A stretch of DNA of 64,000 nt from Psychrobacillus psychrotolerans (GCF_900115805.1 NZ_FOXU01000001.1:1-64000); one strand, 5' to 3'. Positions 49,899 through 59,821 are shown, counted from the stretch's first letter. Numbers and translations are program-made. The notes: a model not told the origin generated them from the letters alone.

Positions 49899-49985
49899 TG
49901 TGAAAGTCTACACTTAAACTAACGTGCTTATTTAACAAGTGGTTGCCTGCCGGTGCAGAGGTAGCTCCTTTTTCTAATTAACTAC
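49899..49985 (+). repeat. cassette repeat with E prefix (GTGGTTGCC variant)
   Basis: GTGAAAGTCTACACTTAAAC, TAACGTGCTTATTTAACAAG, GTGGTTGCCTGCCGGTGCAG, T5, then ACTACCGTCGCTCGG. Confidence 0.75.
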
Positions 49986-50132
49986 CGTCGCTCGGTAATG
50001 CAAGAGTTCTGGCTCCTTTTGCTCTGGTTATCTCATGGTATATTGCGAATATCTAGAGATACTTTAAAAAACAGAAATCCAAATGATGGTATTATATAAT
50101 ATTATATAAAAACATAACTGGGGATGAGGTAA

Positions 50133-50744
50133 TTGAGACCTTTATTAAATAAAGAAATAAATGTACAAGAGTTTCGTAATTTCTATTGGTTGAAAGAAGA
50201 GTTGCAAACATTTTGCAGAGAGAATGGGATGAGTGCTTCTGGTTCTAAGATTGAGATATCGGACAGAATTGCAATTTTTCTTCAAACAGGGAAAATACAA
50301 AAGCCACTGAGGAAAGTAAAGTGCTCTTCGAAAGAAACAACAGCAACAGATTTAAGTCTTGATACTGTGATTACTGAAAATCATCGTTGCAGTCAAGAAG
50401 TAAGAGCCTTTTTCAAAACGGCGATTAATCCTAAGTTTCACTTTTCAACGTATATTCAAAACTATATTAAGAACAATATTGGAAAGACATATAATGATGT
50501 TGTAAATGCTTGGAATGAAGAAGAGGAACGCAAGAAAGAGCCTTCTTACAAAAAACAAATAGGTTCACAATTTGAATACAATCAGTTCACCAGAGACTAT
50601 TTCGCGGATTCAGAAAACAAGGAGAAAAATCGAGAGGATGCAATTAAAGCATGGAATAGGATTAAAATGCTACCTGGTAGCAACAAATACCTTTCAAAGA
50701 ATGACCAGAGATCCATTAATCTTACTTCTGAAGTTAAGGAATAA
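50133..50744 (+). CDS. SAP-domain / DUF6434 protein
   Basis: 203 aa, TTG 50133 after GGGATGAGG. N-terminal SAP-like helix pair (WLKEELQTFCRENGMSASGS, KIEISDRIAIFLQTGK) that may bind DNA, then DUF6434 (RCSQEVRAFFKTAINPKFHF, DVVNAWNEEEERKK) and a degenerate repeat of that domain. Function unknown. Its last bases and AAGGCTTTTTTCTTTGG form the repeat edge. Confidence 0.7.
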   Translation: MRPLLNKEINVQEFRNFYWLKEELQTFCRENGMSASGSKIEISDRIAIFLQTGKIQKPLRKVKCSSKETTATDLSLDTVITENHRCSQEVRAFFKTAINPKFHFSTYIQNYIKNNIGKTYNDVVNAWNEEEERKKEPSYKKQIGSQFEYNQFTRDYFADSENKEKNREDAIKAWNRIKMLPGSNKYLSKNDQRSINLTSEVKE

Positions 50745-50780
50745 GGCTTTTTTCTTTGGTAAAATGGCAGGTTAATCCAA
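50745..50780 (+). repeat. cassette repeat, eroded copy
   Basis: AGGCTTTTTTCTTTGG then AAAATGGCAGGTTAATCCAA; only the T-run and a B-like end remain. Confidence 0.5.
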
Positions 50781-50838
50781 AGCTGTTCTGAAACCGATAA
50801 AAAATTAAATCGTATATTATTAATATTTTTTTAGGGAG

Positions 50839-51063
50839 ATGGGGAAGGTGGGAGATATCTTAGGTTTTATATTTATTATTCCCCTGTATGGGGTATTAAT
50901 TTGGAGTTTTTTCTACCCGAAAGAAAGTTTGTTGTGGGGAAAAAGGTGGATGTATCAAGAAGATCCTGAAATATCGGCTGGTGCAATTCGTTATATAAAG
51001 GTTGCGTCTTTAATCACTGTTATTGGAATGACCTTAGCTTTTATTATTTTCATACTTACATAA
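50839..51063 (+). CDS. small membrane protein, DUF6199-like
   Basis: 74 aa; helices about 6-26 and 50-72, with FYPKESLLWGKRWMYQEDPE between, resembling DUF6199 proteins. ATG 50839 (GTG 50848 also possible, with GGGAAGG before it). A decayed copy of gene and leader lies at 62780-62935. Confidence 0.6.
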   Translation: MGKVGDILGFIFIIPLYGVLIWSFFYPKESLLWGKRWMYQEDPEISAGAIRYIKVASLITVIGMTLAFIIFILT

Positions 51064-51099
51064 TATTAGAAGTAATTCTCCAAAGAACATCGCTTTCTC

Positions 51100-51267
51100 T
51101 TTATTCAAGTAAAGTCTCAGGTTAGTTAAAAAGCAGGTAAATTTGGAGGGATATCGAAGTAGTTAATATCAACTAACAGAGAAGGTAAAGGAGCATTTGT
51201 GACTGGTGAAAAGCGGGAAATTATCCTACTACTTCATATTGAGGTAACGCGTACTTAGTTCAACAAG
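51100..51267 (+). repeat. two eroded cassette-repeat pieces
   Basis: TTATTCAAGTAAAGTCTCAG with GTTAGTTAAAAAGC at 51110-51134, and TTGAGGTAACGCGTACTTAG with TTCAACAAGG at 51238-51267. No gene between them. Confidence 0.5.
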
Positions 51268-51318
51268 GACTTGTAACTTATTTCCAAATAATAGTCTAAT
51301 TTCAGAGGGGGAATATGG

Positions 51319-51696
51319 ATGAAAAAACTATTTGTTTTATTTATCGCATCTGGACTTATGTTAATTGGTTGCTCCCAAAAACAAGAAAATAATTTAACTG
51401 AAGTTCTTAATAAAGGCAGTGCTGAAACAGTCACTAGCACTAAAGCGACTTCCTTGGAACTAAACGAAATAGATGAAATAGAAATTTTCACAACAGCGGT
51501 AAGTGATTCAATGAAAAAGCCTGGTATTGTCAACATGACAGATCCACAATATCATTTTAGTATCGGTGAAGAATCATATTCTCTTTGGATTACTGAAGAT
51601 TCTGGGACAATTATGAACTCAAAAGACACGCATACGGTTTATACGTTATCTAGTAATTCAGTCCAAAAAATTTATGAGTTTGTTAATAAAGGATAA
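51319..51696 (+). CDS. lipoprotein, unknown
   Basis: 125 aa. Signal peptide with lipobox MLIGC (C18), then a compact domain: LNEIDEIEIFTTAVSDSMKK, PQYHFSIGEESYSLWITEDS. AGAGGGGGAAT precedes ATG 51319. The next gene starts 32 bp later and may be coupled. Confidence 0.7.
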   Translation: MKKLFVLFIASGLMLIGCSQKQENNLTEVLNKGSAETVTSTKATSLELNEIDEIEIFTTAVSDSMKKPGIVNMTDPQYHFSIGEESYSLWITEDSGTIMNSKDTHTVYTLSSNSVQKIYEFVNKG

Positions 51697-51728
51697 GAAG
51701 GTATAAAACGTATAGGGGGTATATTTGG

Positions 51729-52274
51729 GTGTTTAAAAAAAATATACAAGCCGTTATTTGGGCTTTCATTGTTATTGTTCTCGTTATGATTTGGCTCTTG
51801 CCACGAGGAGATGACAAGGAACAAATAGCAGGTGAAATTAATAATCATTGGAACGTTGCAAACATAAATCATATTGAAGTAATTGATGACAATAAATCAG
51901 TTGCTTTTTCCCAAACTGTTGATGGTAATGAGATGGAAGTGTATCTAGAAAAATCGTTGTTTTCTTGGGAGAAAAAAAGTGACTATTCCTTTAACCCAGA
52001 AGGAATAACTGAACCAATCCATCTTTCATTTTTTAGTTCTCCTTTTAGCAATGAAGAAGAATTTAATGCTGTTTTACTAAGGGTATTCGATAAAGAGATT
52101 GATAGCGTACAAATTGTCAAAGGTGACGATACAATTCATAATTTTAAACTTCTTACTAAGGATTCAGGTAAGAAATTTGCATTGTTTAGAACGAAAAGTG
52201 ATGAATTATTTGATGCTGAGTATATTGCTTACAATAGCGAGGGTGAAGTAGTTTATATGAAGCCAGCACAATAA
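51729..52274 (+). CDS. membrane-anchored protein, unknown
   Basis: 181 aa, GTG 51729 after AGGGGGT. N-terminal helix (about 7-25), extracytoplasmic domain with HIEVIDDNKSVAFSQTVDGN and GKKFALFRTKSDELFDAEYI. Shares the transcript with the lipoprotein before it. No family recognised. Confidence 0.6.
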   Translation: MFKKNIQAVIWAFIVIVLVMIWLLPRGDDKEQIAGEINNHWNVANINHIEVIDDNKSVAFSQTVDGNEMEVYLEKSLFSWEKKSDYSFNPEGITEPIHLSFFSSPFSNEEEFNAVLLRVFDKEIDSVQIVKGDDTIHNFKLLTKDSGKKFALFRTKSDELFDAEYIAYNSEGEVVYMKPAQ

Positions 52275-52301
52275 TCTTTTAAGGTACATAATAAAATTCT
52301 A

Positions 52302-52368
52302 AGTACTAACGAGAGCTTTACTTCAAGAAGAGGTAAAGTTTTTTTATTGAACTAATAGAGTTTCGTTC
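52302..52368 (+). repeat. cassette repeat, A arm
   Basis: AGTACTAACGAGAGCTTTAC, TTC-AAGA-AGAGGTAAAG, T7, then ATTGAACTAATAGAG. Confidence 0.8.
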
Positions 52369-52535
52369 TATAACAGGATAAAATCGGTCACATAAAATGT
52401 ACGATTTTTCGAGCTATTCAATATGTCGAATAAAATTTAATTGGCAGTAAATGAAATTATTTAACTATATAACTCGTTATAAGAGGAGAGGGGAAAAACA
52501 AGGCATCTCTAAAATTGTTTTAGAAGGAGGTTCAT

Positions 52536-53102
52536 ATGGAAGAAGAGTTGAAGTGGATTCAAGAGGTATTAACTGGCAATAAGCAGGCGTATTCTCACAT
52601 TATTGATAAATACAAAAACCTGCTATATGCGACTGTTTTACGGATGACGAAAAATCCGCAAATTGCTCAAGACTTAGTTCAAGAGGCATTCATAAAGGTA
52701 TATCACCAACTAGGAAAGTTCGATCATAAGGGATCGTTTTCTAGTTGGATTTATCGGGTGACTATAAACCATTGTATGGATGAGTTTAGAAAGAAAAGCT
52801 ACCAATTGAAACAAGTACAAATAAACGAAGAAAGAGTTGAAGATTCTAATCATCCAGAGATAATTTTATTGAAAAAGGAAAAAAGTAGACAGTTAGAACG
52901 ATTGATCTCGACGCTTCCTGAAGATGAAAGACTGATTATTCTATTACGATATGTGAATGAATTAAGTTATGAGGAAATAAGTGAACTGGTTGAAGTTCCA
53001 CTTTCAGGAGTTCGAAATAAACTTCACCGAGCAAAGAAAAAAATGAGAGAAACAATAAATCGTGAAGGAGGATATTTTTATGAACTGTCCGAAGGCCGAT
53101 AA
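52536..53102 (+). CDS. ECF sigma factor (pair 3)
   Basis: 188 aa from ATG 52536 after AGAAGGAGG. Region 2: AQDLVQEAFIKVYHQLGKF and FSSWIYRVTINHCMDEFRKK; region 4: DERLIILLRYVNELSYEEIS and LSGVRNKLHRAKKKM. SigW-like. Overlaps the zinc anti-sigma gene by 23 bp. Confidence 0.9.
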   Translation: MEEELKWIQEVLTGNKQAYSHIIDKYKNLLYATVLRMTKNPQIAQDLVQEAFIKVYHQLGKFDHKGSFSSWIYRVTINHCMDEFRKKSYQLKQVQINEERVEDSNHPEIILLKKEKSRQLERLISTLPEDERLIILLRYVNELSYEEISELVEVPLSGVRNKLHRAKKKMRETINREGGYFYELSEGR

Positions 53103-54651
53103 ACTTTCCCAGTACGCGGATAACCTACTAACACAGCAAGAACACTCTCAAATACATATACATCTAAACACTTGTGTTACTTGTTCGAGTATTGTTCAAC
53201 TTTTTAAAGAGGAACAGGAATTTTTAAAGATTAATTTACAATCACCAACATTACCAGATCATTTTGCATCACTTGTATTGGAACAACTGGAACCTTATGA
53301 ACAGAAGGATGTTCGAAGAAAAAGAATGATTTGGAAACGTATCGTTCTACTGGCTGCAAGTATTATGTTAGCTGTAGTTTTAACTGCAACATTAAGTCCT
53401 ACTTTTGCCCAGATAATAAGTGGCATGTTTAGTACCAAGCAGGTCGATGAAGGATTAAATATGGCATCAGTTGATGGGCTAGGTGAAAGGGTTGATTTGG
53501 AAGTGTCAGATCAACAACTTACATTGAAAGTGGAGGACGTAATTGTAGATTCATCGCGAATAGCATTGTCTTTACAAGTCATAGATGAAAAAGGTATTGT
53601 AGTAAGGCCAAATATAGATCATTCAATAGAAGGTAACCAAATCTCCGTTTCTGGTTTTAATGGTGAGTACAATTATACAATGGGTTACAGATTGGATGGA
53701 GGATTAGATTATAATTCTTTTCAAGTATTTATTGATGAACCTGGATTAGAGAAAGTAACAATCAACTTTCATCTGGTCGAATTAAATGGCAAACAGGGAA
53801 ACTGGGACTTAGAAATACCAGTGGAAATAACAGGGAACAAAGATATCAAAAAAAGTGTGAATCTTAATAAAGAAAAACAGACGATAAATGGCGTAACAAT
53901 TAATTTAAAAGAAATAAAATTTGCACCCACATCGAATAGTTTGCTGTATGAAACTTCATACGAAGCATCAGAACAATTAGTAATCGAGAATGATTTTAAA
54001 GCTTTAAATGAACAGTACGGATTGGATACCAGTGAACTTGCATCCTATGGAACATCTATTAAATATCATATAGAAAATAAGGAAAACAATGTCATAATGA
54101 AATTTTCTCCTTATATTCAGGACGAACCTATGGATGATAAAATAATCATTAGTTCTGCAAACGAAAAAGGTAAAATAGGGCATGCTGCCTGGAAAGAAGT
54201 ATTTGTACCTGATAAAAATGACAGCAATCTCACATTTGTATTGGATGGTGTTTATAAAGTAATTCCCACTAATTTTTCTGTTAAGTTTAATCCTAAAGAA
54301 GTAAAAGAGAATCCTGTAACGTTTAAATATATGGGAAAAGAAGTAACAATAAAAAAGGCTGAATTACAAAGTAGTGCCAATACAAGTGATCCAGTTATAT
54401 TTGAAATTGAAATGGCAGTGAATCAAGAAAGTAATGAAATGGAATTTGGTAAGTGGGTGTTGAAAGAAAATACTGGAAGCTATTTTAGACTTGATAGTGA
54501 AACTACGACAGGAGAGATGGAAGATTACAACCATACGCTCTACTTCAAAACTACTGGTTTAGATGACATCCCGGAAGAAATGTCTTTACACCTTCTTACT
54601 GCAACTAGCTATTATGAGGCAGATAACAAATGGCGAGTTCCTTTATATTAA
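53080..54651 (+). CDS. zinc-finger anti-sigma factor with DUF4179 (pair 3)
   Basis: 523 aa from ATG 53080, after GAAGGAGG. N-terminal zinc anti-sigma motif: HIHLNTCVTCSSIV gives H-x3-C-x2-C. One membrane helix near residues 92-110 (IVLLAASIMLAVVLTA), then DUF4179 (GLGERVDLEVSDQQLTLKVE) and a long beta-rich C-terminus with two further repeats. Longest of the three anti-sigma proteins. It should bind the sigma factor under resting conditions. Confidence 0.88.
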   Translation: MNCPKADKLSQYADNLLTQQEHSQIHIHLNTCVTCSSIVQLFKEEQEFLKINLQSPTLPDHFASLVLEQLEPYEQKDVRRKRMIWKRIVLLAASIMLAVVLTATLSPTFAQIISGMFSTKQVDEGLNMASVDGLGERVDLEVSDQQLTLKVEDVIVDSSRIALSLQVIDEKGIVVRPNIDHSIEGNQISVSGFNGEYNYTMGYRLDGGLDYNSFQVFIDEPGLEKVTINFHLVELNGKQGNWDLEIPVEITGNKDIKKSVNLNKEKQTINGVTINLKEIKFAPTSNSLLYETSYEASEQLVIENDFKALNEQYGLDTSELASYGTSIKYHIENKENNVIMKFSPYIQDEPMDDKIIISSANEKGKIGHAAWKEVFVPDKNDSNLTFVLDGVYKVIPTNFSVKFNPKEVKENPVTFKYMGKEVTIKKAELQSSANTSDPVIFEIEMAVNQESNEMEFGKWVLKENTGSYFRLDSETTTGEMEDYNHTLYFKTTGLDDIPEEMSLHLLTATSYYEADNKWRVPLY

Positions 54652-54946
54652 TAAATAAGTCAATAGGATATAGAATGGAGAACCAAGTATCTTCCTCAAT
54701 AAATCCTAATATCGAAGTATTTCTTTATATACTTTCTATAGGATGTTCTACCGTTAAATTGAGGGTCAAGAGCAACTAGTTAGTTCTTTCTATTCAGGTG
54801 AGATGCCATAAGTGATACGTTAAAAATCCAAGCACAAAAAGATAATCTTGTTATTCTATTGATGTGCAAATTAAGAGATTTTTTTAGCCTCAATCCTAAA
54901 TGGTTCCCTACAAATCACACTTTATTTCAAAGCTACAAAGATGCTA

Positions 54947-54984
54947 AAAACCACTTTCCATAAGTTATTGGAAAGTGGTTTTTT
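54947..54984. terminator. bidirectional terminator
   Basis: AAAACCACTTTCCA and TGGAAAGTGGTTTT around TAAGTTAT, perfect 14-bp stem with T6. Confidence 0.8.
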
Positions 54985-55207
54985 CATGAAGCAAAGGTAG
55001 TGTATCTTTTGCTCTTTTGTTTATGTATGGCATCTAGTTGGTGTATTAGTATAAGTTCCGTATTTAGAGTTAGTCTACTAGAAGTGCATCAAATGGCGAC
55101 GTTCCAAAATTCTAATGTGCCGTCAATGAAATTGGGAGTTAACATTAAAATCCCTATTATATAATAAATATACTTCACATTAATCAAGCTCTACATCATT
55201 ATCTTTA

Positions 55208-55219
55208 TTGCAAATGCAA
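55208..55219 (+). promoter_or_regulatory. probable MarR operator
   Basis: TTGCAAATGCAA, a perfect palindrome 72 bases before the MarR start; similar TTGCA palindromes lie before the MarR at 60573. Natural autoregulation site. Confidence 0.5.
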
Positions 55220-55291
55220 CAATATTAGTTTAAGATGAATGTAGATTTTATTATTGCATTTACAACAAAGATATTTACGGAGGAGCTATTT

Positions 55292-56279
<988 letters not shown>

Positions 56280-56305
56280 TATTATTTTGTGAAAGGGAGA
56301 ACGTA

Positions 56306-56467
56306 GTGTATATCGCGAACTTTCCAGATAAAGTATCTATTATTCGAACCCTGCTAAATTGGATAGATGAACCGCCTACGGACCGTAAAGCTGTATATGA
56401 GTTGTTTAAAAGTGAAGGGGAGTGGGCAAGTGTAAACTTTACACTTGAAGCAAATATTTCTTATTAA
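56306..56467 (+). CDS. short protein after the GNAT gene (53 aa), possibly truncated
   Basis: GTG 56306 after AAAGGGAGA. VYIANFPDKVSIIRTLLNWI and DEPPTDRKAVYELFKSEGEW, helical; its C-terminus runs into GTGTAAACTTTACACTTGAA, an E-like prefix, so the end may be cut by the repeat. No family recognised. Confidence 0.5.
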   Translation: MYIANFPDKVSIIRTLLNWIDEPPTDRKAVYELFKSEGEWASVNFTLEANISY

Positions 56468-56553
56468 ACGAACAGGCTTTACTTCAAGAAGAGGTAAAGC
56501 CGTTTTTTAATGGGCTAACGTAAGCAGTTTAGTTTAAGAAGGAATTCTGAGGA
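56466..56553 (+). repeat. cassette repeat, complete copy
   Basis: AAACGAACAGGCTTTACTTC, AAGA-AGAGGTAAAGCC, T6, B arm GCTAACGTAAGCAGTTTAGT. Confidence 0.8.
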
Positions 56554-56606
56554 CGATTGGTGAAATAACTAATCAGTATATTCAAAAGTTAATTATTTTG
56601 ATTGGG

Positions 56607-57044
56607 GTGAGTAACATAATTATTCGAAAGCTTATCTCCGTGGTAATAGCTTGTGTCTTGGTTATGGTAAGTTTTTCATTCTCAGGACAGACAGGTCTTG
56701 CAATCATAGTTGGTATTTATCTATTTCCAATTCTTTTAATTTATGGAGTACCAGCATCTGTTTTCTCTGATTTCGTTACAAAAAAACTAAAGTCTTTTCC
56801 TAGAGTAATTTTGGCATTAATTATGCACTTATTCTTAGCTGCTTTGTTTGTTGTAACTCCAGCTTTACTTTCTGGTAGCGAAATATTCAACTTTTACTTC
56901 ATTATTTCTCTTTTATCTTCTTTTTTGTTCTACTGTAGTGATGAATTTCTTAGGTCAAAATTTGCCAAATACTTGTATCAGAAGGTTTTTTTGTCTGAAA
57001 GAGCTAAAGAGTTATGTAAAAAGATTGGGAACTTAAGAATTTAG
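56607..57044 (+). CDS. four-helix membrane protein, start codon uncertain
   Basis: About 145 aa; helices about 8-24, 28-46, 68-90 and 92-115, basic tail. GGGGTGAG (56604-56611), the site used by neighbours at 23272, 28604 and 29119, is followed at normal spacing only by ATA 56616 or ATT 56619 in frame. GTG 56607 and TTG 56598 are in frame but overlap or precede the site. A non-standard start is possible, as at 27454 and 30955. Confidence 0.5.
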   Translation: MSNIIIRKLISVVIACVLVMVSFSFSGQTGLAIIVGIYLFPILLIYGVPASVFSDFVTKKLKSFPRVILALIMHLFLAALFVVTPALLSGSEIFNFYFIISLLSSFLFYCSDEFLRSKFAKYLYQKVFLSERAKELCKKIGNLRI

Positions 57045-57092
57045 AGAGGTTGTATCATCTTGTTTAACGAACGTTATCGAAAGGGAATAAGA

Positions 57093-57135
57093 CAGCTTTT
57101 CTTATTGAATGAAAGTCGCTGGTAAGTCAATAATA
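57093..57135 (+). repeat. cassette repeat, B-arm remnant
   Basis: AGCTTTTCTTATTGAATGAA, AGTCGCTGGTAAGTCAATAA. 57136-57337 has only a terminator-like AAGCCCAATTTCTC...GAGGAATCAGGGTTTT. Confidence 0.6.
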
Positions 57136-57337
57136 CTGACGAGCGAAACTATTGATAACTATAAAACATAAATAATCTATTAAGGAACGATGGAAGCAAT
57201 GACTGAAATGAATAAAAGGACGGTATTATGGATTAATAAAAAGCCCAATTTCTCAATTTAATACTGAGGAATCAGGGTTTTATTTGATGTACAATCGTTT
57301 TGTTGCGTGCGAAATCAAGCAATTCTAGCAGTATCTT

Positions 57338-57739
57338 TTATAAATATGAGCGCCTAGCTGGGAGAGAAGGACATTGTTGATCTAATTGTGCTTCCTGAAG
57401 GGATGTTAATGAAGATTGTAAGGCATCATGGACGTGAAACGTTCGACTCATTGTTTCTTGCCAAGCCTCTTCCTCATTAAGTCCACCTTGGACAAATGTG
57501 TCATCATTATTTTGTGGAACAACAAATGTGTCATCTTGAAGTAAGCGGGAAAGTAAACGCTCTTTAAAGATTAGTAAATGGTTTACATTTTCCCAAATCG
57601 TATTAGTGGCCATTCCATCAGGTTTCCAACATGCTTGTGCAGCGGTAAGATTCTTTAACGCTTCTGATATTGGTGGGTACCATTCTTCTTCGTAAAAAAC
57701 TTGGTTGACTCCATTTTGCAAGATTTCTTTTTTACTCAT
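57338..57739 (-). pseudogene. DinB-family gene with altered C-terminus (antisense)
   Basis: 133 codons from ATG 57739 (AAAGGAGGC before it). NGVNQVFYEEEWYPPISEAL, KPDGMATNTIWENVNHLLIF and KERLLSRLLQDDT match DinB proteins of the YfiT/DUF664 type, with the first metal-site histidine. The last residues QQCPSLPARRSYL do not continue into the usual H-x3-H helix, so the 3' end seems lost or frame-shifted. Upstream in-frame codons to 57793 are unlikely. Confidence 0.65.
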
Positions 57740-57923
57740 TAGGATAGCCTCCTTTTTGTAACTATCTAAACTTGGTATATTAGTTACCTCCAATTAAAAA
57801 TATAAAGGTTTTTTAGAAGAGTTATTTTTAATACAAACTATAGAATTCTCTTATAATGCACAAATTAGTAACGGGGAAATTAATTTTACAAAATCCCCGA
57901 CAACCGTAACACTTTCATACTTG

Positions 57924-58286
57924 TTACAAATTTTCAAATTGGAGATATTCTAAAACATTTCCGAAAGGGTCTCTAAAACTAATATATTTTCCTGGAGGAC
58001 AATTAGTTGGTTCGTCTATAACAAAATTCACTTCTCTCTCTTTTAAGAATTTAACTTTTTCATAAATATCTTCAGTTCGCAATCCTAATACAACTCCTGA
58101 TATATCTTGAGTATAGGTTGCATTATCGTTCTCTTCTAAAATAAGTGGTAACTCTCCGTGAACAAGTGACGCAAGCTTAGGGTTATATTGTTTGCTTAAT
58201 TCAAAACCTAAAATATTGGTATAAAAGTCGATTGCTTTGTTTAAATTGGGCACATAAATGCTTATAACACAAACTTCACTTTTCAT
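57924..58286 (-). CDS. VOC-family (glyoxalase/bleomycin-resistance) protein
   Basis: 120 aa. VPNLNKAIDFYTNILGFELS, VLGLRTEDIYEKVKFLKERE and SFRDPFGNVLEYLQFENL are the beta-alpha-beta-beta-beta units of VOC proteins. The metal ligand H normally in the first strand is not clear. Own start site on the complement (GGGGGGAT). Function could be thiol transfer, dioxygenase or drug binding. Confidence 0.8.
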   Translation of the reverse strand: MKSEVCVISIYVPNLNKAIDFYTNILGFELSKQYNPKLASLVHGELPLILEENDNATYTQDISGVVLGLRTEDIYEKVKFLKEREVNFVIDEPTNCPPGKYISFRDPFGNVLEYLQFENL

Positions 58287-58409
58287 ATTAATCCCCCCAT
58301 TTTTGGTATTATTATATATATTCTATACTCCTTAACAATCATCCTTCTTTGGAAATATATTTTCATCAGATTTACTCATTCTAATGGGCGAGACTTTCCA
58401 TTTTCCTAA
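58287..58409. other. gene-free stretch
   Basis: AT-rich, no gene; a short CATTTTCCTAATTG region leads into the sigma remnant. Confidence 0.4.
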
Positions 58410-58582
58410 TTGTTACTTCGCTTAGAAGAGCCTTATAAGAAAGTTTTTACGTTAAGAGTATTTGGAGAACTTTCTTTTAAACAAATAAGTGAACTCTGTG
58501 AGAGAACAGAAAGTTGGGCGAAAGTCACATTCCACTGAGCCAAACTTAAAAAATTCAAGATTTGTTTAAGGAGGACGAGTAA
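58410..58582 (+). pseudogene. dead ECF sigma factor, region 4 only
   Basis: LLLRLEEPYKKVFTLRVFGE, LSFKQISELCERTESWAKVT then FH stop; an R codon (CGA) has become TGA at 58536. After a one-base shift the frame continues KIQDLFKEDE and stop at 58582, overlapping an ATG for a truncated anti-sigma gene (MCHLKI...). Region 2 is absent and the following gene is cut by the next repeat. Clear remnant of a fourth ECF sigma/anti-sigma pair. Confidence 0.75.
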
Positions 58583-58600
58583 TGTGTCACTTAAAGATAT

Positions 58601-58670
58601 TAGGAGTAAAGCTTTTTGTCTTATTGAACTAAAGTAAGTGATTGAAAAGAAGCAGTTTAGTTGAAGAGGA
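58601..58670 (+). repeat. cassette repeat, partial A plus B arm
   Basis: TAGGAGTAAAGC, T5, TTATTGAACTAAAGTAAGTG, AAGCAGTTTAGTTGAAGAGG. It replaces the rest of the anti-sigma gene that started at 58581. Confidence 0.75.
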
Positions 58671-58718
58671 ATTTTAACGATTGTGTTGAATAAGTTAATA
58701 TATGTAAATTTCTGAACA

Positions 58719-58830
58719 AAATGGGTGTTTTACTTCAAGTCTGGGGTGGCACTTTTTTCTTGATTTAACGCAGGTTAGTTGAAGAGTGTTGTTTAACTTG
58801 GGTTCAACAGTGGGCGATTTGTTGAACAAT
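58719..58830 (+). repeat. cassette repeat followed by C element
   Basis: AATGGGTGTTTTACTTC, AAGTCTGGGGTGGCAC, T6, B arm TTTAACGCAGGTTAGT, TGAAGAGTGTTGTTTAAC and GGGTTCAACAGTGGGCGATT. Confidence 0.8.
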
Positions 58831-58888
58831 GTTTCAGGAGATGGAAAGGGTGATACTGTGAGAGAAAGAATATACAGTAGTGGTTCCA

Positions 58889-59071
58889 ATGTTTAAATCT
58901 GAAAAGCACAATTTAATTGCTGACATTACTTTTTGGATTATAGGTCTTATAGTTATTTATAGTATTATAACTTTCAAACCTCCTTTATGGTTTAATATTC
59001 TTTTACCATTATTAATGGGTTTGCCGGTTTTTGTAGGTGTTTACAAGATGCTTAGAAAAGATAGTGATTAA
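58889..59071 (+). CDS. two-helix membrane protein (60 aa)
   Basis: ATG 58889 (GTG 58880 also in frame). Hydrophobic helices about 14-30 and 34-53 with EKHNL and YKMLRKDSD ends. The best ribosome-site-like GGAAAGGG (58844-58851) is 30 bases away and out of normal range, so translation of this frame is uncertain. Confidence 0.4.
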   Translation: MFKSEKHNLIADITFWIIGLIVIYSIITFKPPLWFNILLPLLMGLPVFVGVYKMLRKDSD

Positions 59072-59141
59072 ATCGACAGTCGGGGCGATAGTTGAATAAA
59101 CTTCACTTTTTTGAACAAAAGTACGCAGGTTAGTTGAACGA
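59069..59141 (+). repeat. C element joined to B arm
   Basis: AAATCGACAGTCGGGGCGAT, AGTTGAATAAACTTCAC, T6, then AAGTACGCAGGTTAGTTGAA. Confidence 0.7.
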
Positions 59142-59171
59142 GGGATTTTAGTGGGAATTATTGAATAGAAA

Positions 59172-59345
59172 ATTGCGAGAGTTTACGAGGATTTTTCTTT
59201 TGCAAAGGCGCTAGATAATGGTAAAAATCTTGCAACTTTAAATGAAGGGGAAACAGTCGAACTTCACCAATTAGTAATTGTTGGAGAGTTTAAATCTTGG
59301 TTCTCGTTTATGGTTGTAAGACAATTCCCAGCTCATTTTTTATGA
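59172..59345 (+). pseudogene. gene remnant without standard start
   Basis: KIARVYEDFSFAKALDNGKN, LATLNEGETVELHQLVIVGE and SWFSFMVVRQFPAHFL in one frame, preceded by an in-frame stop at 59166 and no ATG/GTG/TTG. Probably a 3' fragment captured beside the repeat, though an ATT start at 59172 cannot be excluded. Confidence 0.4.
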
Positions 59346-59386
59346 ACATTTTTAAACCAACCTTTATCTTTACCAATGCCTTTTTA

Positions 59387-59821
59387 TTAATCTTTTAATG
59401 TATCATTCTGTTTATATTTGTTTGCAATTGATTCTAAATCTAACTTCTTATAATTTCCCCAATTCACCTTTGCAAACGTATCAGCTTCAAACCTTACTGC
59501 TAATATTTCTTCAAAAGGTTCCTTATCGGATTGGTCAGTAAAGGGTGGTGAATACCATTTAATTTCCACAGTTTTCACTTGATCTAATTTCGATAAGCCT
59601 GCTAACATTTCCTTAGTTTTCTTTAACAAAGCATTTTTTGAACCCTCATTAATATCTTTGTCGTATATTTTAACTAAGAAGATACCTTTATCTTCATATA
59701 CTTTATATTCATCTTTGATAATTGATCCAATAGTAGATTCAATAGCGGTAGGTTCATGACTTACGTCACCACATCCAGCTAGTATAAATACTGTTGCGAA
59801 AAATACTAATAACTTTTTCAA
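59387..59821 (-). CDS. lipoprotein, unknown (antisense)
   Basis: 144 aa from TTG 59821 on the complement, after CGGAGG. Signal LKKLLVFFATVFILAGC with lipobox ILAGC. Mature domain: IESTIGSIIKDEYKVYEDKG, KDINEGSKNALLKKTKEML and KTVEIKWYSPPFTDQSDKEP. An ATG at 59863 would put charged residues before the signal. Cell-surface protein of unknown role. Confidence 0.7.
   Translation of the reverse strand: MKKLLVFFATVFILAGCGDVSHEPTAIESTIGSIIKDEYKVYEDKGIFLVKIYDKDINEGSKNALLKKTKEMLAGLSKLDQVKTVEIKWYSPPFTDQSDKEPFEEILAVRFEADTFAKVNWGNYKKLDLESIANKYKQNDTLKD

Larger units (their letters stand above)
54652..55234. other. gene-free stretch
   Basis: No supported frame and no cassette repeat. TCCTATTGA/ATAGGA-type short inverted pieces near 54660 and 54738, and the terminator at 54947. 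Possibly remains of a lost gene. Confidence 0.4.
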
